Assembly: GCA_017559135.1 (NCBI GenBank)
Contig: JAFYSZ010000004.1
Span: 1-55,360 of the forward strand
Direction: 5' to 3'
From: Bacteroidales bacterium
GTDB lineage: Bacteria; Bacteroidota; Bacteroidia; Bacteroidales; P3
DNA length: 55,360 nucleotides
Both the position numbers and the translations under genes were made by a program. The notes under the pieces are model-generated. The model saw nothing but the letters and a program-made list of their open reading frames with translations. It was not told the DNA's origin and did no database searches. Of this stretch, positions 41,281 through 50,954 are shown piece by piece; within the stretch, counting starts at the first letter, position 1; the number at the start of each line of letters is the position of its first letter.

Positions 41281-44200
41281 TTATTCAACTATCAATTTTT
41301 GTGTGCTTACAGCTTTGTCAGTTACTATTCTTATGTAGTAAACTCCACTTGCAAGGTTGCTAACATTAAATATGTAGCGTGTTGTGCCTGCACTTATTGC
41401 TTCTTGGCTTAGGATTCTTCCTTGTAGGTCGCTGATTACTATCTTAGCGTCTTGGTCTAATCCTACGATTTCCATTGTTGCGTTTTCTTGTGCTGGGTTT
41501 GGATATAGGCTTACTTGTAATGCTCCTGCTATTTCTTCTGCTAAGCTTGATAAAGTGAAGGTTTCTACTGCTCCGTATGCTGTGCCTGCTTCGTTTGTGA
41601 TGTATGCACGATAGAAGTAGGTTTGTCCTTCTGCTAAGTCATTGACTGTTGCTGTGAATGCACTTTCTGAAAGTGTTGAAGTGATGTTTTGAACTTCTGC
41701 ATCTTCAAGTGTGAAGTCTGCAACGGTTGCTAATGCAAAGCCTACTGTGAAGTTTTCTGCGTTTCCTGCACTTACTAAGGCTCCATTCAAGGTTGCACTT
41801 GTGTTTCCTACTTCTGTTGCTGGTGAAGTTGTTACTTCTCCTAATACTATCACTACTTGTTCTTCAAGGGTTGTGAAGTTTGCACTTACCCAATCAGATG
41901 TTTGTTCTTCGCATATTGATCTTACTTCTACTGTGTACGCAGTGTTTGGTGTTAGGCCTGTTAATGCTTTTGTAGTTGTTGTAAGGGTTTCTGCTTCTCC
42001 TCCGTTTAATTTGAATTCGTATGTTGTGGCTGTGCCATTCCATGTGATTTCTGCTGAGGTTTCTGTTATATTGCTTGCAGAAAGGTTAGTTGGTGCATCG
42101 CATGGCTCTGGTGTTACGATTTCTTCAAGTGTTGTGAAGTTTGTTGTTACCCATGCTGATTGTTGGTCTTCACATATTGCTCTTACTTCTACTGTGTAGG
42201 CTGTGTTTGCTGTTAGGCCTGTTAGTGATTTTGATGTTGTTGTAAGGGTTTCTGCTTCGCCTCCGTTTAATTTGAATTCGTATGTTGAAGCTGTACCGTT
42301 CCATGTGATTTCTGCTGAGGTTTCTGTTATGTTGCTTGCAGAAAGTGCTGTTGGTGCATCACATGGCTGAGTTGTTGCTTCAAGTGTTATGAAACTTACG
42401 CTTACCCAATCAGAAACTTGTTCTTCGCATATTGCTCTAACATCTATTGTGTAAGAAGCACTTGGATTTAAGTTTGTTAATGTTTTACTTGTAGTTGTAA
42501 GTGTTTCTATTGATCCTGCATTTATTCTTAATTCGTATGTATCTACTGTACCATTCCAAGTTATTTCTGCTGTTGTTGCAGTAACGTTGCTTGCTACAAG
42601 GTTAGTTGGTGCATCGCAAGGAATAGCTTGAAGTGTTGTGAACTGGATTGAATCCCATTCTGAACGGTTTGTTGCGTTACATACTGATCTTACATAAACT
42701 GTATATGTTGTGTTGTCATCTAATCCTATAATGTTGTAGAATGGTATTGTAGAATTTTCTATTGTTCCGTTTTCTCCAACTCTTACTTCCCAACCACATT
42801 CACTTCCGTTTGAACTCCATGATAAGATTGCAGAGTTTTCTGTAATATTATTTTCTTCTATTAGTAATGAAGATGGTTGAATACAAGGTGATGTTTCGCC
42901 TACTAAGTTTACTTCAAAGTTATCTAAGAATAAATTAAGGTCAGAGTCTCCATAAAGTGTAGAAGCATAAATTCCTATTTTGATTCTTCCTGCTAATGGA
43001 GCTCCTGTTGCATCTTGTAATACTATTGTTTTTCTTGATAATGAAAGTGTAATATCACTTAGGTTGTGTTCTGTGTCAGCATCTGCATTTGCAAAGATAA
43101 CTGCATTTGCACTTGACCAAGTTAATCCGTTATCTGTAGAAATAACTACTGCAATTTTGTCATCATCTTCAAATGTTGTTGCATTGCTGTTATTATAGTC
43201 ATGTGCAGCAATATCAAATGAGAATTGGTAAAGTTGAGTATTAGTGTCTCCTAAGTCTATTGTTGGAGTAATAATCCATTTATGTTTGTTATTTCCCCAT
43301 AAGTTATAGTACATTTTGTTTGTACCATTATATTCAATAGGAGCACCGTTTATTGTCCAAATACCTTCTGTGTATTCAAGATTTGTATTTTCTGTTAATT
43401 CTCCGTTTGCATAGAACCAACAATTTGAAGAGTTATATACTCCTGTTTCAAATCCTTCTGTCCAAGGTGCTGTTAAACTTGCGCAAGGAGTGTTGAATGT
43501 TGTGTTGACAAATAAAGATGATGCTGTTTCTGAACAAACTGCTTTTACTCTTACGTTGTATGTTGAACCATATTGTAGGTCTGTTAATGTGTAAGGGTTT
43601 GTTATGTTGCTAACACTTGTCCAAGTTGATTCTGAACTTAATTTGTATTCTAATAAGTAGTTTACTCCTTGGTTTATTGTGTCAGTAAAGCTTATTGTTG
43701 CTTGTACTCCGTCTGCTTCTTCTGTCGCAATTGCTGTAAGGTCTGAAATTTCAAAACAAGAACGCACTGAAACAGATATGTTATCTACTGCTGCAGGAGG
43801 ATTAGTTTCTGTCATATTATCATTGTACCATAAGAATACTAATTGATAAACTGAATTAGCGTATCCTTGTCCTAAGATAATAGATTCTCTTGTCCATTCG
43901 CTTGATTGTTGATATTTGCTTTGTCCTATTTTATAAGAAGAATTTATTGATGTTGGTAAGCTTGCTCCAAGTGGTAATAGATATACTTCCATATAATCAT
44001 AGTAGTATTCTCCTAATCCTTTCCAATCAAAAGACAATTCCCAAGATAAATCATCTTCAAATGCTAAGAATGTGCTAAGAGTTGATATAGCATTACCACT
44101 ACCATTGTAAGCATTTGTTACTCCGTTGTCATTACTTACATAGAATGCTCCTCCGTTTGTTAAATTGCCTGCTTCATCTATTGTGTTGTTTAGTATTGTT

Positions 44201-47200
44201 CCATAACACCATTTATTTAATGAACCAGCATATGCAGAGTTTGGTGCTGTTACTGTCCATTCTGTTATTGCTGCGGCTTGGTCAAAGTTTTCTGTGTATG
44301 GAATAGCGTTTACTATTGGTATGAATAGGTTTATTGCATTGCTCCAATATGCTCCATCGCAGTTTTGTTTTACTGCTATTGAGTAATTTCCTCCATCAAC
44401 GTTTGTTGCTATTGTATAAGGGAATGTTGCTCCTGATGGTATTGTGATTTGTGTTGCTGTTTCTGGATTAAAGTTTTCTGATGCTGGAGCGTATGCTACT
44501 ATCCAACCATTTTCTGCTCCTAATGTGTCAAATGTTACTACAATAGAAGAACCCTCAGGTGTAGTTGCTGTTAATCCGTGTACATCTGGACAAGGAGGTG
44601 CTTGATTGATTCTAACATTATCAATAAAGAATTTAGGTGCATGGTGACGAACTGCAAAGGCTAAACGTGAAGTTGTTTCTACGTTTGATAAAATTACTTC
44701 TTTTTCGCTCCAAGCAGAACCTTCAATAGTAACGCTTGTAAGATATGTTGCGTTTGCTGTGTCGGCTCTTGATGTTAAATCGTTTTCTGAAACATCTAAT
44801 GCAAATATATCTACTGTGGCAGGTCTTTCCCAATTATAGTATAGAGATGTTTCAAATTGTAATCTTTGTTCTCCGTCAAATTCAAATGCAGGTGTGAATA
44901 TCCATTCACTAACAATAGGTCTTGCATCTCCATAAGAGTCTCCGTTATATGCTAATGCGTATCTATTTCCATCTTGTGATGCTTCGTCTGCTTCTTGTCT
45001 TGTTGTTGACCATTTGTAGTTTGATTCTGATGATAGGTTTATCCAACAAAGAGGTCCACTGATTCCTATTCCTGTTCCTGTAAATATTCCAGAGAATGTG
45101 TTTGTGTAAGGTAATTGTTCTACTGCTCCACAGTTTGTAACAAAACTTCCGCTTACGTAGTCGGTCATATTACCATCACATAATGCAGCAACTTTGTATT
45201 CGTATTCTGTTCCTAATTCAAGTTCTGTTAATGTGTGTGATAATTCTGTTGTTGTAGCCATTAACCATTCTTGTGATGATACAGGCTTATATTCTATTTG
45301 ATATGTTGTTTCTGTTGGGTTTGATGAAGTGATGTTGATTATCATTTCAGAAGCATTTTCTGTTCTTTGATAAGCAACGGTTGCTGGTGCTATACAAGAT
45401 AATGAAGTTATTGATAAGTTGTCTATTGCTGCAGGAGGAGGGTTTCCATCTAAATAGTCATTTCTCCACATAAATACTAATTTTTGCATAGTACCTAATC
45501 TACCTGCTGCGTCTAATGTAATGTTTGATGTATTCCAGTTTGTGCTACCATTTAAATTACCAGTAATTGCATATCTGCTTGCTGGTTCTCCACCATGTGA
45601 TAATTCATATTCAACAGGAACCATATACACTTTTAAATAGTCATAAGAACTTCCTTCTCCATAGCATTTCCAATCAAATGAAATACGGAATGCTACTGAA
45701 CCATCTGTTGGGAAAGCTACAAGGGTTGTGAAATAGTTTCTTGATTCAACATTTGTAGTGTAAGCATTAGTGATTCCTCCATCGTTACTAATGTAGATTG
45801 CTCCACCTTCTCCCGCAGGATTGTTTGTTGCTGTTCCGTGTACCCAAGCGTTTATTGTTCCATTTACGAATTGTGCTTCTGGGGCATTTCCTATTTCATT
45901 ATAATCTTGTGTGAAAGGCGCTACTGCAACTGTTCCTGCTTGTGGTAGTGTTACTGCTATTGGAGCTGTAAATTCACCATCACAGTTTTGTTTTGCAGCT
46001 AAATAATATGTTGCTCCAGGAGTTAATCCTTGAATTAAATAAGGGAATTCTGCTGCGTCGTAAATAGTTACTGTTGTTGCTGTTTCTGGGTTAAAGCTTT
46101 GAATTGAATCTGCTGTTCCGTAAGCAACAACCCAACCACTTCCTTCATGATTTAATGTGTTTAAGTTTACTTGAATTGCATCTACGTTAGATACGATTGC
46201 AGAGAAACCATAAACATCTGGACATTCTACTTCTTCTATTGTTACTTGTGGAATATAGAATGATGGATTAGGATTTTTATTAACGAAAGCTAATCTTGCA
46301 GTGTTTTCTACGTTTGTTAATAACACTTGGAATGTTTCTCCTGATGGAGTGTTTGCATCACTTAATATTGTTGCTAAGTATGTAAAGTTTGTTGTGTCGG
46401 CTTCTGATGTCATGTCTCCGTTTGTAACATCTAAATAATATACATCAAACATTACTCTATCCGATGCATTGTCTTTATCAATAGAGAATGTTATCGCCTC
46501 TGTTCCTGTGAATTCCATTGCAGGGAAAATTAGCCAGTCGCTATTTGCTGTTGTTTCAGAAGTAGAAAAATATCCCATAAGAGAACTTCTTGTTGCAACT
46601 CCTCCCCAACGATAAGCTGAACTTCCTCCGTTTACATTTATCCAACAATGATGAGGAACAGTTCCTCCTATTGAGCCTTGAACAAAGTTTGTTGCAAAAT
46701 CTTCTGACCAAGGGAATGATTCTACTGGTGCACAAGCTGTGTTAAAACTTTCTATTGTAGGGTAAGCTTGTTGATCTTCTCCACAGTTTGCTACAACTTG
46801 CACTTCGTAAACCGTTGAAGAAGTTAATCCTGTTATTTCAAATGTTGTGTCGCTTGTTGTTCCTACTGTAACAAATTCTCCTTGTGGTAATCTGTAAGAA
46901 ACAGTAAAGGTTGTTCCTTCTCCGTTAGGATTTGACCAAGAAGCTCTTGTTGAAGTTTGATCTGTATTAGAGAATACTAAATCTTGAACAGGTAAACAAA
47001 CAGATGCTCCTTCTGGTAATCTTGTAAATATTGCAGAAGGTACTCGTGTGTTAGAATATACCCCAGAAGGATTTTCTGGTGTTACAACTTGGTAATCTGA
47101 ACCTGTGTAAAGAGAACGTGTAGAGTAGTCAGGTAATTCTGTTCCTACACCAAAGTACATGAAAAAATAACTACCCATACTTGCCTTTACGCCAACAACA

Positions 47201-47613
47201 AGGTTATTTGCACCAGTGTAAACAAATGGCACTTGAAAATCTACTCCAAACCAACCTGTACCTGAAAGTGTAACAGGACCAGAATAGACTTGTGTTAATT
47301 GAGAAGTAGGCACAAAAGTGTTTGTTGCAAAACTTGTTTGCGGAACTTCTGCCAAATAAATCTCAATGTTAATTGTACGAGTAGCGTTTTGATTATTCTC
47401 ATTCAAATACCAGTCAATATGAGAAAGCACACCTGCACTTACTTCCGATGATTGATAAATACTCTGAGAATAAGAGTAATTGAAACTTGTTGAGATTGGA
47501 ACGGTTCCTTGGTTTTCATTTGGGAAAGCAACCGTATCACTCAAAGATGTTTCTTGGGCTTTAAGCCCTATGGCAAAAAACATTGCCATAATCACTAAAC
47601 AAATCTTTTTCAT
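41281..47613 (-). CDS. T9SS-sorted giant fibronectin-III / choice-of-anchor protein
   Basis: A 2110-residue secreted protein. A signal peptide (MKKICLVIMAMFFAIGLKAQ) is followed by repeated modules that pair a fibronectin type III domain (ATWSN/TWNG, then YEVQV/YTVEVRAIC) with a cleaved-adhesin or choice-of-anchor-J jelly roll (SDWLIFPAMEF, ...). The last 300 residues hold three close FnIII copies, then a TSATLNGALVSAG-type domain. The C-terminus has the type A sorting domain (SLYPNPAQENATMEIVG, ISDLQGRILSQEAI, ASGVYYIRIVTDKAVSTQKLIV). The T9SS exports it and anchors it at the surface. No protease or glycosidase motif is visible, so it is probably an adhesin. A TACCTTTG box precedes it. Confidence 0.92.
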   Translation of the reverse strand: MKKICLVIMAMFFAIGLKAQETSLSDTVAFPNENQGTVPISTSFNYSYSQSIYQSSEVSAGVLSHIDWYLNENNQNATRTINIEIYLAEVPQTSFATNTFVPTSQLTQVYSGPVTLSGTGWFGVDFQVPFVYTGANNLVVGVKASMGSYFFMYFGVGTELPDYSTRSLYTGSDYQVVTPENPSGVYSNTRVPSAIFTRLPEGASVCLPVQDLVFSNTDQTSTRASWSNPNGEGTTFTVSYRLPQGEFVTVGTTSDTTFEITGLTSSTVYEVQVVANCGEDQQAYPTIESFNTACAPVESFPWSEDFATNFVQGSIGGTVPHHCWINVNGGSSAYRWGGVATRSSLMGYFSTSETTANSDWLIFPAMEFTGTEAITFSIDKDNASDRVMFDVYYLDVTNGDMTSEADTTNFTYLATILSDANTPSGETFQVLLTNVENTARLAFVNKNPNPSFYIPQVTIEEVECPDVYGFSAIVSNVDAIQVNLNTLNHEGSGWVVAYGTADSIQSFNPETATTVTIYDAAEFPYLIQGLTPGATYYLAAKQNCDGEFTAPIAVTLPQAGTVAVAPFTQDYNEIGNAPEAQFVNGTINAWVHGTATNNPAGEGGAIYISNDGGITNAYTTNVESRNYFTTLVAFPTDGSVAFRISFDWKCYGEGSSYDYLKVYMVPVEYELSHGGEPASRYAITGNLNGSTNWNTSNITLDAAGRLGTMQKLVFMWRNDYLDGNPPPAAIDNLSITSLSCIAPATVAYQRTENASEMIINITSSNPTETTYQIEYKPVSSQEWLMATTTELSHTLTELELGTEYEYKVAALCDGNMTDYVSGSFVTNCGAVEQLPYTNTFSGIFTGTGIGISGPLCWINLSSESNYKWSTTRQEADEASQDGNRYALAYNGDSYGDARPIVSEWIFTPAFEFDGEQRLQFETSLYYNWERPATVDIFALDVSENDLTSRADTANATYLTSVTIEGSAWSEKEVILSNVETTSRLAFAVRHHAPKFFIDNVRINQAPPCPDVHGLTATTPEGSSIVVTFDTLGAENGWIVAYAPASENFNPETATQITIPSGATFPYTIATNVDGGNYSIAVKQNCDGAYWSNAINLFIPIVNAIPYTENFDQAAAITEWTVTAPNSAYAGSLNKWCYGTILNNTIDEAGNLTNGGAFYVSNDNGVTNAYNGSGNAISTLSTFLAFEDDLSWELSFDWKGLGEYYYDYMEVYLLPLGASLPTSINSSYKIGQSKYQQSSEWTRESIILGQGYANSVYQLVFLWYNDNMTETNPPAAVDNISVSVRSCFEISDLTAIATEEADGVQATISFTDTINQGVNYLLEYKLSSESTWTSVSNITNPYTLTDLQYGSTYNVRVKAVCSETASSLFVNTTFNTPCASLTAPWTEGFETGVYNSSNCWFYANGELTENTNLEYTEGIWTINGAPIEYNGTNKMYYNLWGNNKHKWIITPTIDLGDTNTQLYQFSFDIAAHDYNNSNATTFEDDDKIAVVISTDNGLTWSSANAVIFANADADTEHNLSDITLSLSRKTIVLQDATGAPLAGRIKIGIYASTLYGDSDLNLFLDNFEVNLVGETSPCIQPSSLLIEENNITENSAILSWSSNGSECGWEVRVGENGTIENSTIPFYNIIGLDDNTTYTVYVRSVCNATNRSEWDSIQFTTLQAIPCDAPTNLVASNVTATTAEITWNGTVDTYELRINAGSIETLTTTSKTLTNLNPSASYTIDVRAICEEQVSDWVSVSFITLEATTQPCDAPTALSASNITETSAEITWNGTASTYEFKLNGGEAETLTTTSKSLTGLTANTAYTVEVRAICEDQQSAWVTTNFTTLEEIVTPEPCDAPTNLSASNITETSAEITWNGTATTYEFKLNGGEAETLTTTTKALTGLTPNTAYTVEVRSICEEQTSDWVSANFTTLEEQVVIVLGEVTTSPATEVGNTSATLNGALVSAGNAENFTVGFALATVADFTLEDAEVQNITSTLSESAFTATVNDLAEGQTYFYRAYITNEAGTAYGAVETFTLSSLAEEIAGALQVSLYPNPAQENATMEIVGLDQDAKIVISDLQGRILSQEAISAGTTRYIFNVSNLASGVYYIRIVTDKAVSTQKLIVE
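41860..42625 (-). repeat. Three tandem FnIII-coding repeats of about 258 bp
   Basis: Three consecutive domains each start PCDAPT and contain AEITWNGT and (A/S)YT(V/I)(E/D)VR(A/S)ICE. The two nearest the C-terminus are almost identical in DNA as well as protein (about 41860-42107 and 42108-42367), pointing to recent duplication or gene conversion. Boundaries are approximate. Confidence 0.8.
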
Positions 47614-47650
47614 TTAAATAAATATTGGTTTTTAATAAAATTTTAGCGTG

Positions 47651-47658
47651 CAAAGGTA
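47651..47658 (-). promoter_or_regulatory. -7 box of the giant T9SS gene
   Basis: TACCTTTG on the minus strand, 38 bases before the start codon, with ATTG 18 bases further upstream as a weak -33 element. Confidence 0.5.
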
Positions 47659-47683
47659 CGACTTTTTTTGAAAAGACAATGCT

Positions 47684-49228
47684 TTATTTGTATAATTCAA
47701 AGAGTTGAGCGATTTTTTCAGCGACATTTATCCCATCAATTGCCGAAGAAGTAATACCCCCTGCATATCCTGCCCCCTCCCCGCAAGGGAATAACATAGA
47801 AAGTTGAGGGTGTTGAAGAGATTCTTTATCTCTAAGGATTCTGACAGGCGAGGAAGTTCTTGATTCTAAACCAATCATTGTTGCTTGATTAGAGATAAAT
47901 CCTTTTATACGTCTATCAAACACCTTAAATCCTTCTTTTAAATTTTCTGCTACAATCTTTGGTAAAAAATCATTCATATTACAAGCATGAAAACCACTCG
48001 GATATGAACTTGCACCAATATTTGAAGAGGCTTTGTTTTTAATAAAATCACTTATTCTTTGAGCAGGAGCAGTTTGATTATTGACATACATTTTCTTTTC
48101 ACACTCTTGCTGAAATTTCATTAAAGAAAGAGCAGGAAAGTCTTTGTATTCTTTTACGTCTTGTGGATTTATGCTTACTACAATGCCACTATTTGCAAAC
48201 TTAGAACCACGATTAGAGGAACTCATTCCATTTACAACAAGCGAACCTTTCTCTGTTGAAGCAGGAATAATCATTCCACCCGGACACATACAGAAAGAAA
48301 ACACGCCTCTATTGTTTACGTTGTGCACCAAAGAGTATGATGCCGCAGGAAGTAAGTGTGCAATAGTTTTATCATTATATTGAGACGCATTTATCAACTC
48401 TTGACTATGCTCAACCCTAACACCCATTGCAAAAGGCTTTGCTTCAATAGCCCAACCCTTTGTAGCAAAAAGTTGATAAATATCTCTCGCACTATGACCT
48501 GTTGCTAAAATTACAGCTTTTGCTTCTATTTCTGTTTGCAATGAAGTTTTCACTCCATAAACTCTGTTGTCTTTATTAACCAAAAAGTCAATTACTTTTG
48601 TATTGAAGTGATATTCTCCTCCACAATCAAGAATAGTTTTTCTTATATTTTTAATTACTCTTGAAAGTCTGTCTGTTCCAATGTGAGCGTGAGTTTCTAC
48701 AAGAATATTTTCGTCAGCACCGTGATAAACAAACGTCTCTAAAACCTCTGTAATATTACCTTTCTTTGTAGAACGAGTAAAAAGCTTTCCATCAGAAAAA
48801 GTTCCAGCACCACCTTCGCCAAAACACCAATTTGATTCTTCGTTTAAATCATAATTTCTTGCAATTATTGCAATATCTTTCTTCCTTTCGCTAACGGGTT
48901 TTCCTCTTTCTATTATTATTGGTTTAAGTCCCTTTTCTATAAGTTTAAGAGCAGCAAACAAACCACAAGGACCGGCACCAACAACTATTACTCTCTCTGC
49001 GTTAGAAACATTTTTGTATTCTCTTTTTATTGATTTTGCTTCAAAAGGACGATCACTTACCGCTACCTTTAAGCGAAAAACAGGACGCTTTCTTGCATCA
49101 ATGCTTTTACGAAGAACTTTGTAGTGAAGACTCTCAGGCTTTATTCCACAAGAAGAAAGAAATTTTTTCAAATCTTCCTCTCTGAAAAACAATTCACAAG
49201 GACAAGATGTTTCAAATATTTTTTCCAC
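47684..49228 (-). CDS. FAD-dependent dehydrogenase-like protein (COG2509)
   Basis: A 514-residue flavoprotein. An N-terminal domain of about 75 residues precedes the FAD-binding VIVVGAGPCGLFAALKLIEKG (about residues 80-100) and WCFGEGGAGTFSDGKLFTR, a segment diagnostic for this family. ILATGHSARDIYQLF and the C-terminal FPCGEGAGYAGGITSSAIDGINVAEKIA complete the pattern. Members are conserved in anaerobes and are usually called uncharacterised FAD-dependent dehydrogenases; the substrate is unknown. It ends 9 bases after the PorT-like gene and is probably cotranscribed with it. Confidence 0.88.
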   Translation of the reverse strand: MEKIFETSCPCELFFREEDLKKFLSSCGIKPESLHYKVLRKSIDARKRPVFRLKVAVSDRPFEAKSIKREYKNVSNAERVIVVGAGPCGLFAALKLIEKGLKPIIIERGKPVSERKKDIAIIARNYDLNEESNWCFGEGGAGTFSDGKLFTRSTKKGNITEVLETFVYHGADENILVETHAHIGTDRLSRVIKNIRKTILDCGGEYHFNTKVIDFLVNKDNRVYGVKTSLQTEIEAKAVILATGHSARDIYQLFATKGWAIEAKPFAMGVRVEHSQELINASQYNDKTIAHLLPAASYSLVHNVNNRGVFSFCMCPGGMIIPASTEKGSLVVNGMSSSNRGSKFANSGIVVSINPQDVKEYKDFPALSLMKFQQECEKKMYVNNQTAPAQRISDFIKNKASSNIGASSYPSGFHACNMNDFLPKIVAENLKEGFKVFDRRIKGFISNQATMIGLESRTSSPVRILRDKESLQHPQLSMLFPCGEGAGYAGGITSSAIDGINVAEKIAQLFELYK

Positions 49229-49236
49229 TCTTTTTT

Positions 49237-49941
49237 CTATTCAAAAGTAAGATTTATATAAAAAACTTGTGTACGGATTTTGTCCAACACATCAGAATAT
49301 CTTGTATGAAAATCTGGCATAAGAATATTTGTAAGAGAATAAGAAGTCTTGATTTCTACTCCAAACTTAAAATAAGGTAAGTAAAAATCAACTCCCGCAC
49401 CTAAGGTATAGAAAAATTCGGAGTTATCAATCTTTAACATTGTTTCTTCGGGATTAGCTTTTTTTCTTTTTATTGATCCCAAATCATAAGTGTATTTTCC
49501 TCCTCCGATAAGATAAGGTCTCATATTTCTCCAACGCTTACTTCTTACCTTAAACTCCAAAGGAATTTCCACATATATTGCTTCCAAAGAAGTACTTTTT
49601 ACATTAAAAACATCGTTTCTGTATTCATAGAAATTTAATCTCCTGTCTCCAAAAGTAACACCAGGAGTAAAACGAAGATTTAACCAAGTCAAAAGACGCA
49701 AATCCGAAACAAACATTAGTTGAAAGCCACTATTTCTATCGGAATCAAAACCCATGATAGTATCTTGGTAGGGAGGATTTTCCTTTCCTATCATATTTGA
49801 ATAGAATTGATTGTATCCAAAAGAAATTCCAAAGTGTGCTATTTTTTTGTCATAGTGAGGCATATTCGGAGGAGCAGATTGAGAAAATAATTTGCCTATA
49901 AAAATTAGTGAAATAGCAAATAAAAGCAATAATTTCTTCAT
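49237..49941 (-). CDS. PorT-like outer-membrane protein (T9SS)
   Basis: A 234-residue protein with a signal peptide (cut near LFSQ, about residue 21). HYDKKIAHFGISFGYNQFYSNM and LTWLNLRFTPGVTFGDRRLNF then EAIYVEIPLEFKVRSKRWRNMRPYLIGGGKYTYDL match the PorT/SprT family of outer-membrane beta-barrels required for type IX secretion. The C-terminal strand ends in Phe-Glu. A large T9SS cargo gene lies two genes downstream on the same strand. General porin-family membership is surer than true PorT function. Confidence 0.75.
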   Translation of the reverse strand: MKKLLLLFAISLIFIGKLFSQSAPPNMPHYDKKIAHFGISFGYNQFYSNMIGKENPPYQDTIMGFDSDRNSGFQLMFVSDLRLLTWLNLRFTPGVTFGDRRLNFYEYRNDVFNVKSTSLEAIYVEIPLEFKVRSKRWRNMRPYLIGGGKYTYDLGSIKRKKANPEETMLKIDNSEFFYTLGAGVDFYLPYFKFGVEIKTSYSLTNILMPDFHTRYSDVLDKIRTQVFYINLTFE

Positions 49942-49948
49942 ATAGTTT

Positions 49949-50950
49949 TTATTCTTTCCTTAATAATTCCAACAATAGCGTGTTTTTATCAATAGGTACA
50001 ACACCTACACTTTCGCAAACGAGACCTCCTGCAAAATTACTTGCAGTTGCAATAGTTTTGCTATCTAAATGCAATGCTAAACAAAGACTTGCAACACTTA
50101 TTACAGTATCTCCCGCACCAGAAACATCAGATATTTTTCTTAAACAAGCAGGCAACATTGTTACTTTGGCTTCTTTTTGAGAAAAATCCATCATAAATAC
50201 ACCTCTTTCACTAAGAGTAATAAACACTCTATCTATTTTTTGTTTATGATGTAACAATAAAGCCGCCTCAACAAGGTTCTCTCTATTTACTTGCTCAAAA
50301 TCTATTTTTAAACCTTCTTTTAGTTCTTTCAAATTGGGTTTAAATAAATCTACATTTTTGTAAGATGCAAAATTTCTCTTTTTGGGATCAACTGTCGTAG
50401 GAATATTATTCTTTTTTGCTAAGTCAATAGTTTTAGAAATAATATTCTCGGTAAGCACTCCTTTGTCATAATCTTGGAAAATTATGGCATTGATTTTTTT
50501 ATTATTGATTATACTTTCAATTTTTTCTAAAAAGATTTTTTCTTCCGTTTCTGAAATATTTGAATCTGTCTCTTCATCAATTCTAAGCATTTGAGCTTTA
50601 TTCCCTATTACACGAGTTTTAACTGTTGTCGGACGTTTAGAAGAAAAAACTATACCTTCGGTATCCATATTCTGTTCTTGCATCAATCTGCAAAGCTCAT
50701 GTCCTTGCGTATCATCGCCTACAATAGAACAAAGCACAGGATTTGCACCCATTGCCGCAATATTAAGTGCAACATTTGCTGCTCCACCCAATCTATTTTC
50801 TTTTTTACTAACTGTACACACAGGAACAGGCGCCTCAGGCGAAATCCTATTTACCGCTCCCCACCAATAAGCATCTATCATTACGTCTCCTATGATGAGG
50901 ATATTCAATTCATTGAATCTATCAAATATTTTTACAAAATCAGTCATCAT
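49949..50950 (-). CDS. rfaE1: D-glycero-beta-D-manno-heptose-7-phosphate kinase (PfkB family)
   Basis: A 333-residue PfkB-type sugar kinase corresponding to the kinase half of HldE. ILIIGDVMIDAYWWGAVNRISPEAPVPV and RLGGAANVALNIAAMGA form the substrate-binding part; DVSGAGDTVISVASL near 280 holds the catalytic Asp. It phosphorylates heptose 7-phosphate for ADP-heptose and lipopolysaccharide synthesis. The nucleotidyltransferase half is absent, so that step must be encoded elsewhere, as is common in this phylum. It ends 7 bases before the PorT-like gene. Confidence 0.9.
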   Translation of the reverse strand: MMTDFVKIFDRFNELNILIIGDVMIDAYWWGAVNRISPEAPVPVCTVSKKENRLGGAANVALNIAAMGANPVLCSIVGDDTQGHELCRLMQEQNMDTEGIVFSSKRPTTVKTRVIGNKAQMLRIDEETDSNISETEEKIFLEKIESIINNKKINAIIFQDYDKGVLTENIISKTIDLAKKNNIPTTVDPKKRNFASYKNVDLFKPNLKELKEGLKIDFEQVNRENLVEAALLLHHKQKIDRVFITLSERGVFMMDFSQKEAKVTMLPACLRKISDVSGAGDTVISVASLCLALHLDSKTIATASNFAGGLVCESVGVVPIDKNTLLLELLRKE

Positions 50951-50954
50951 TTCA

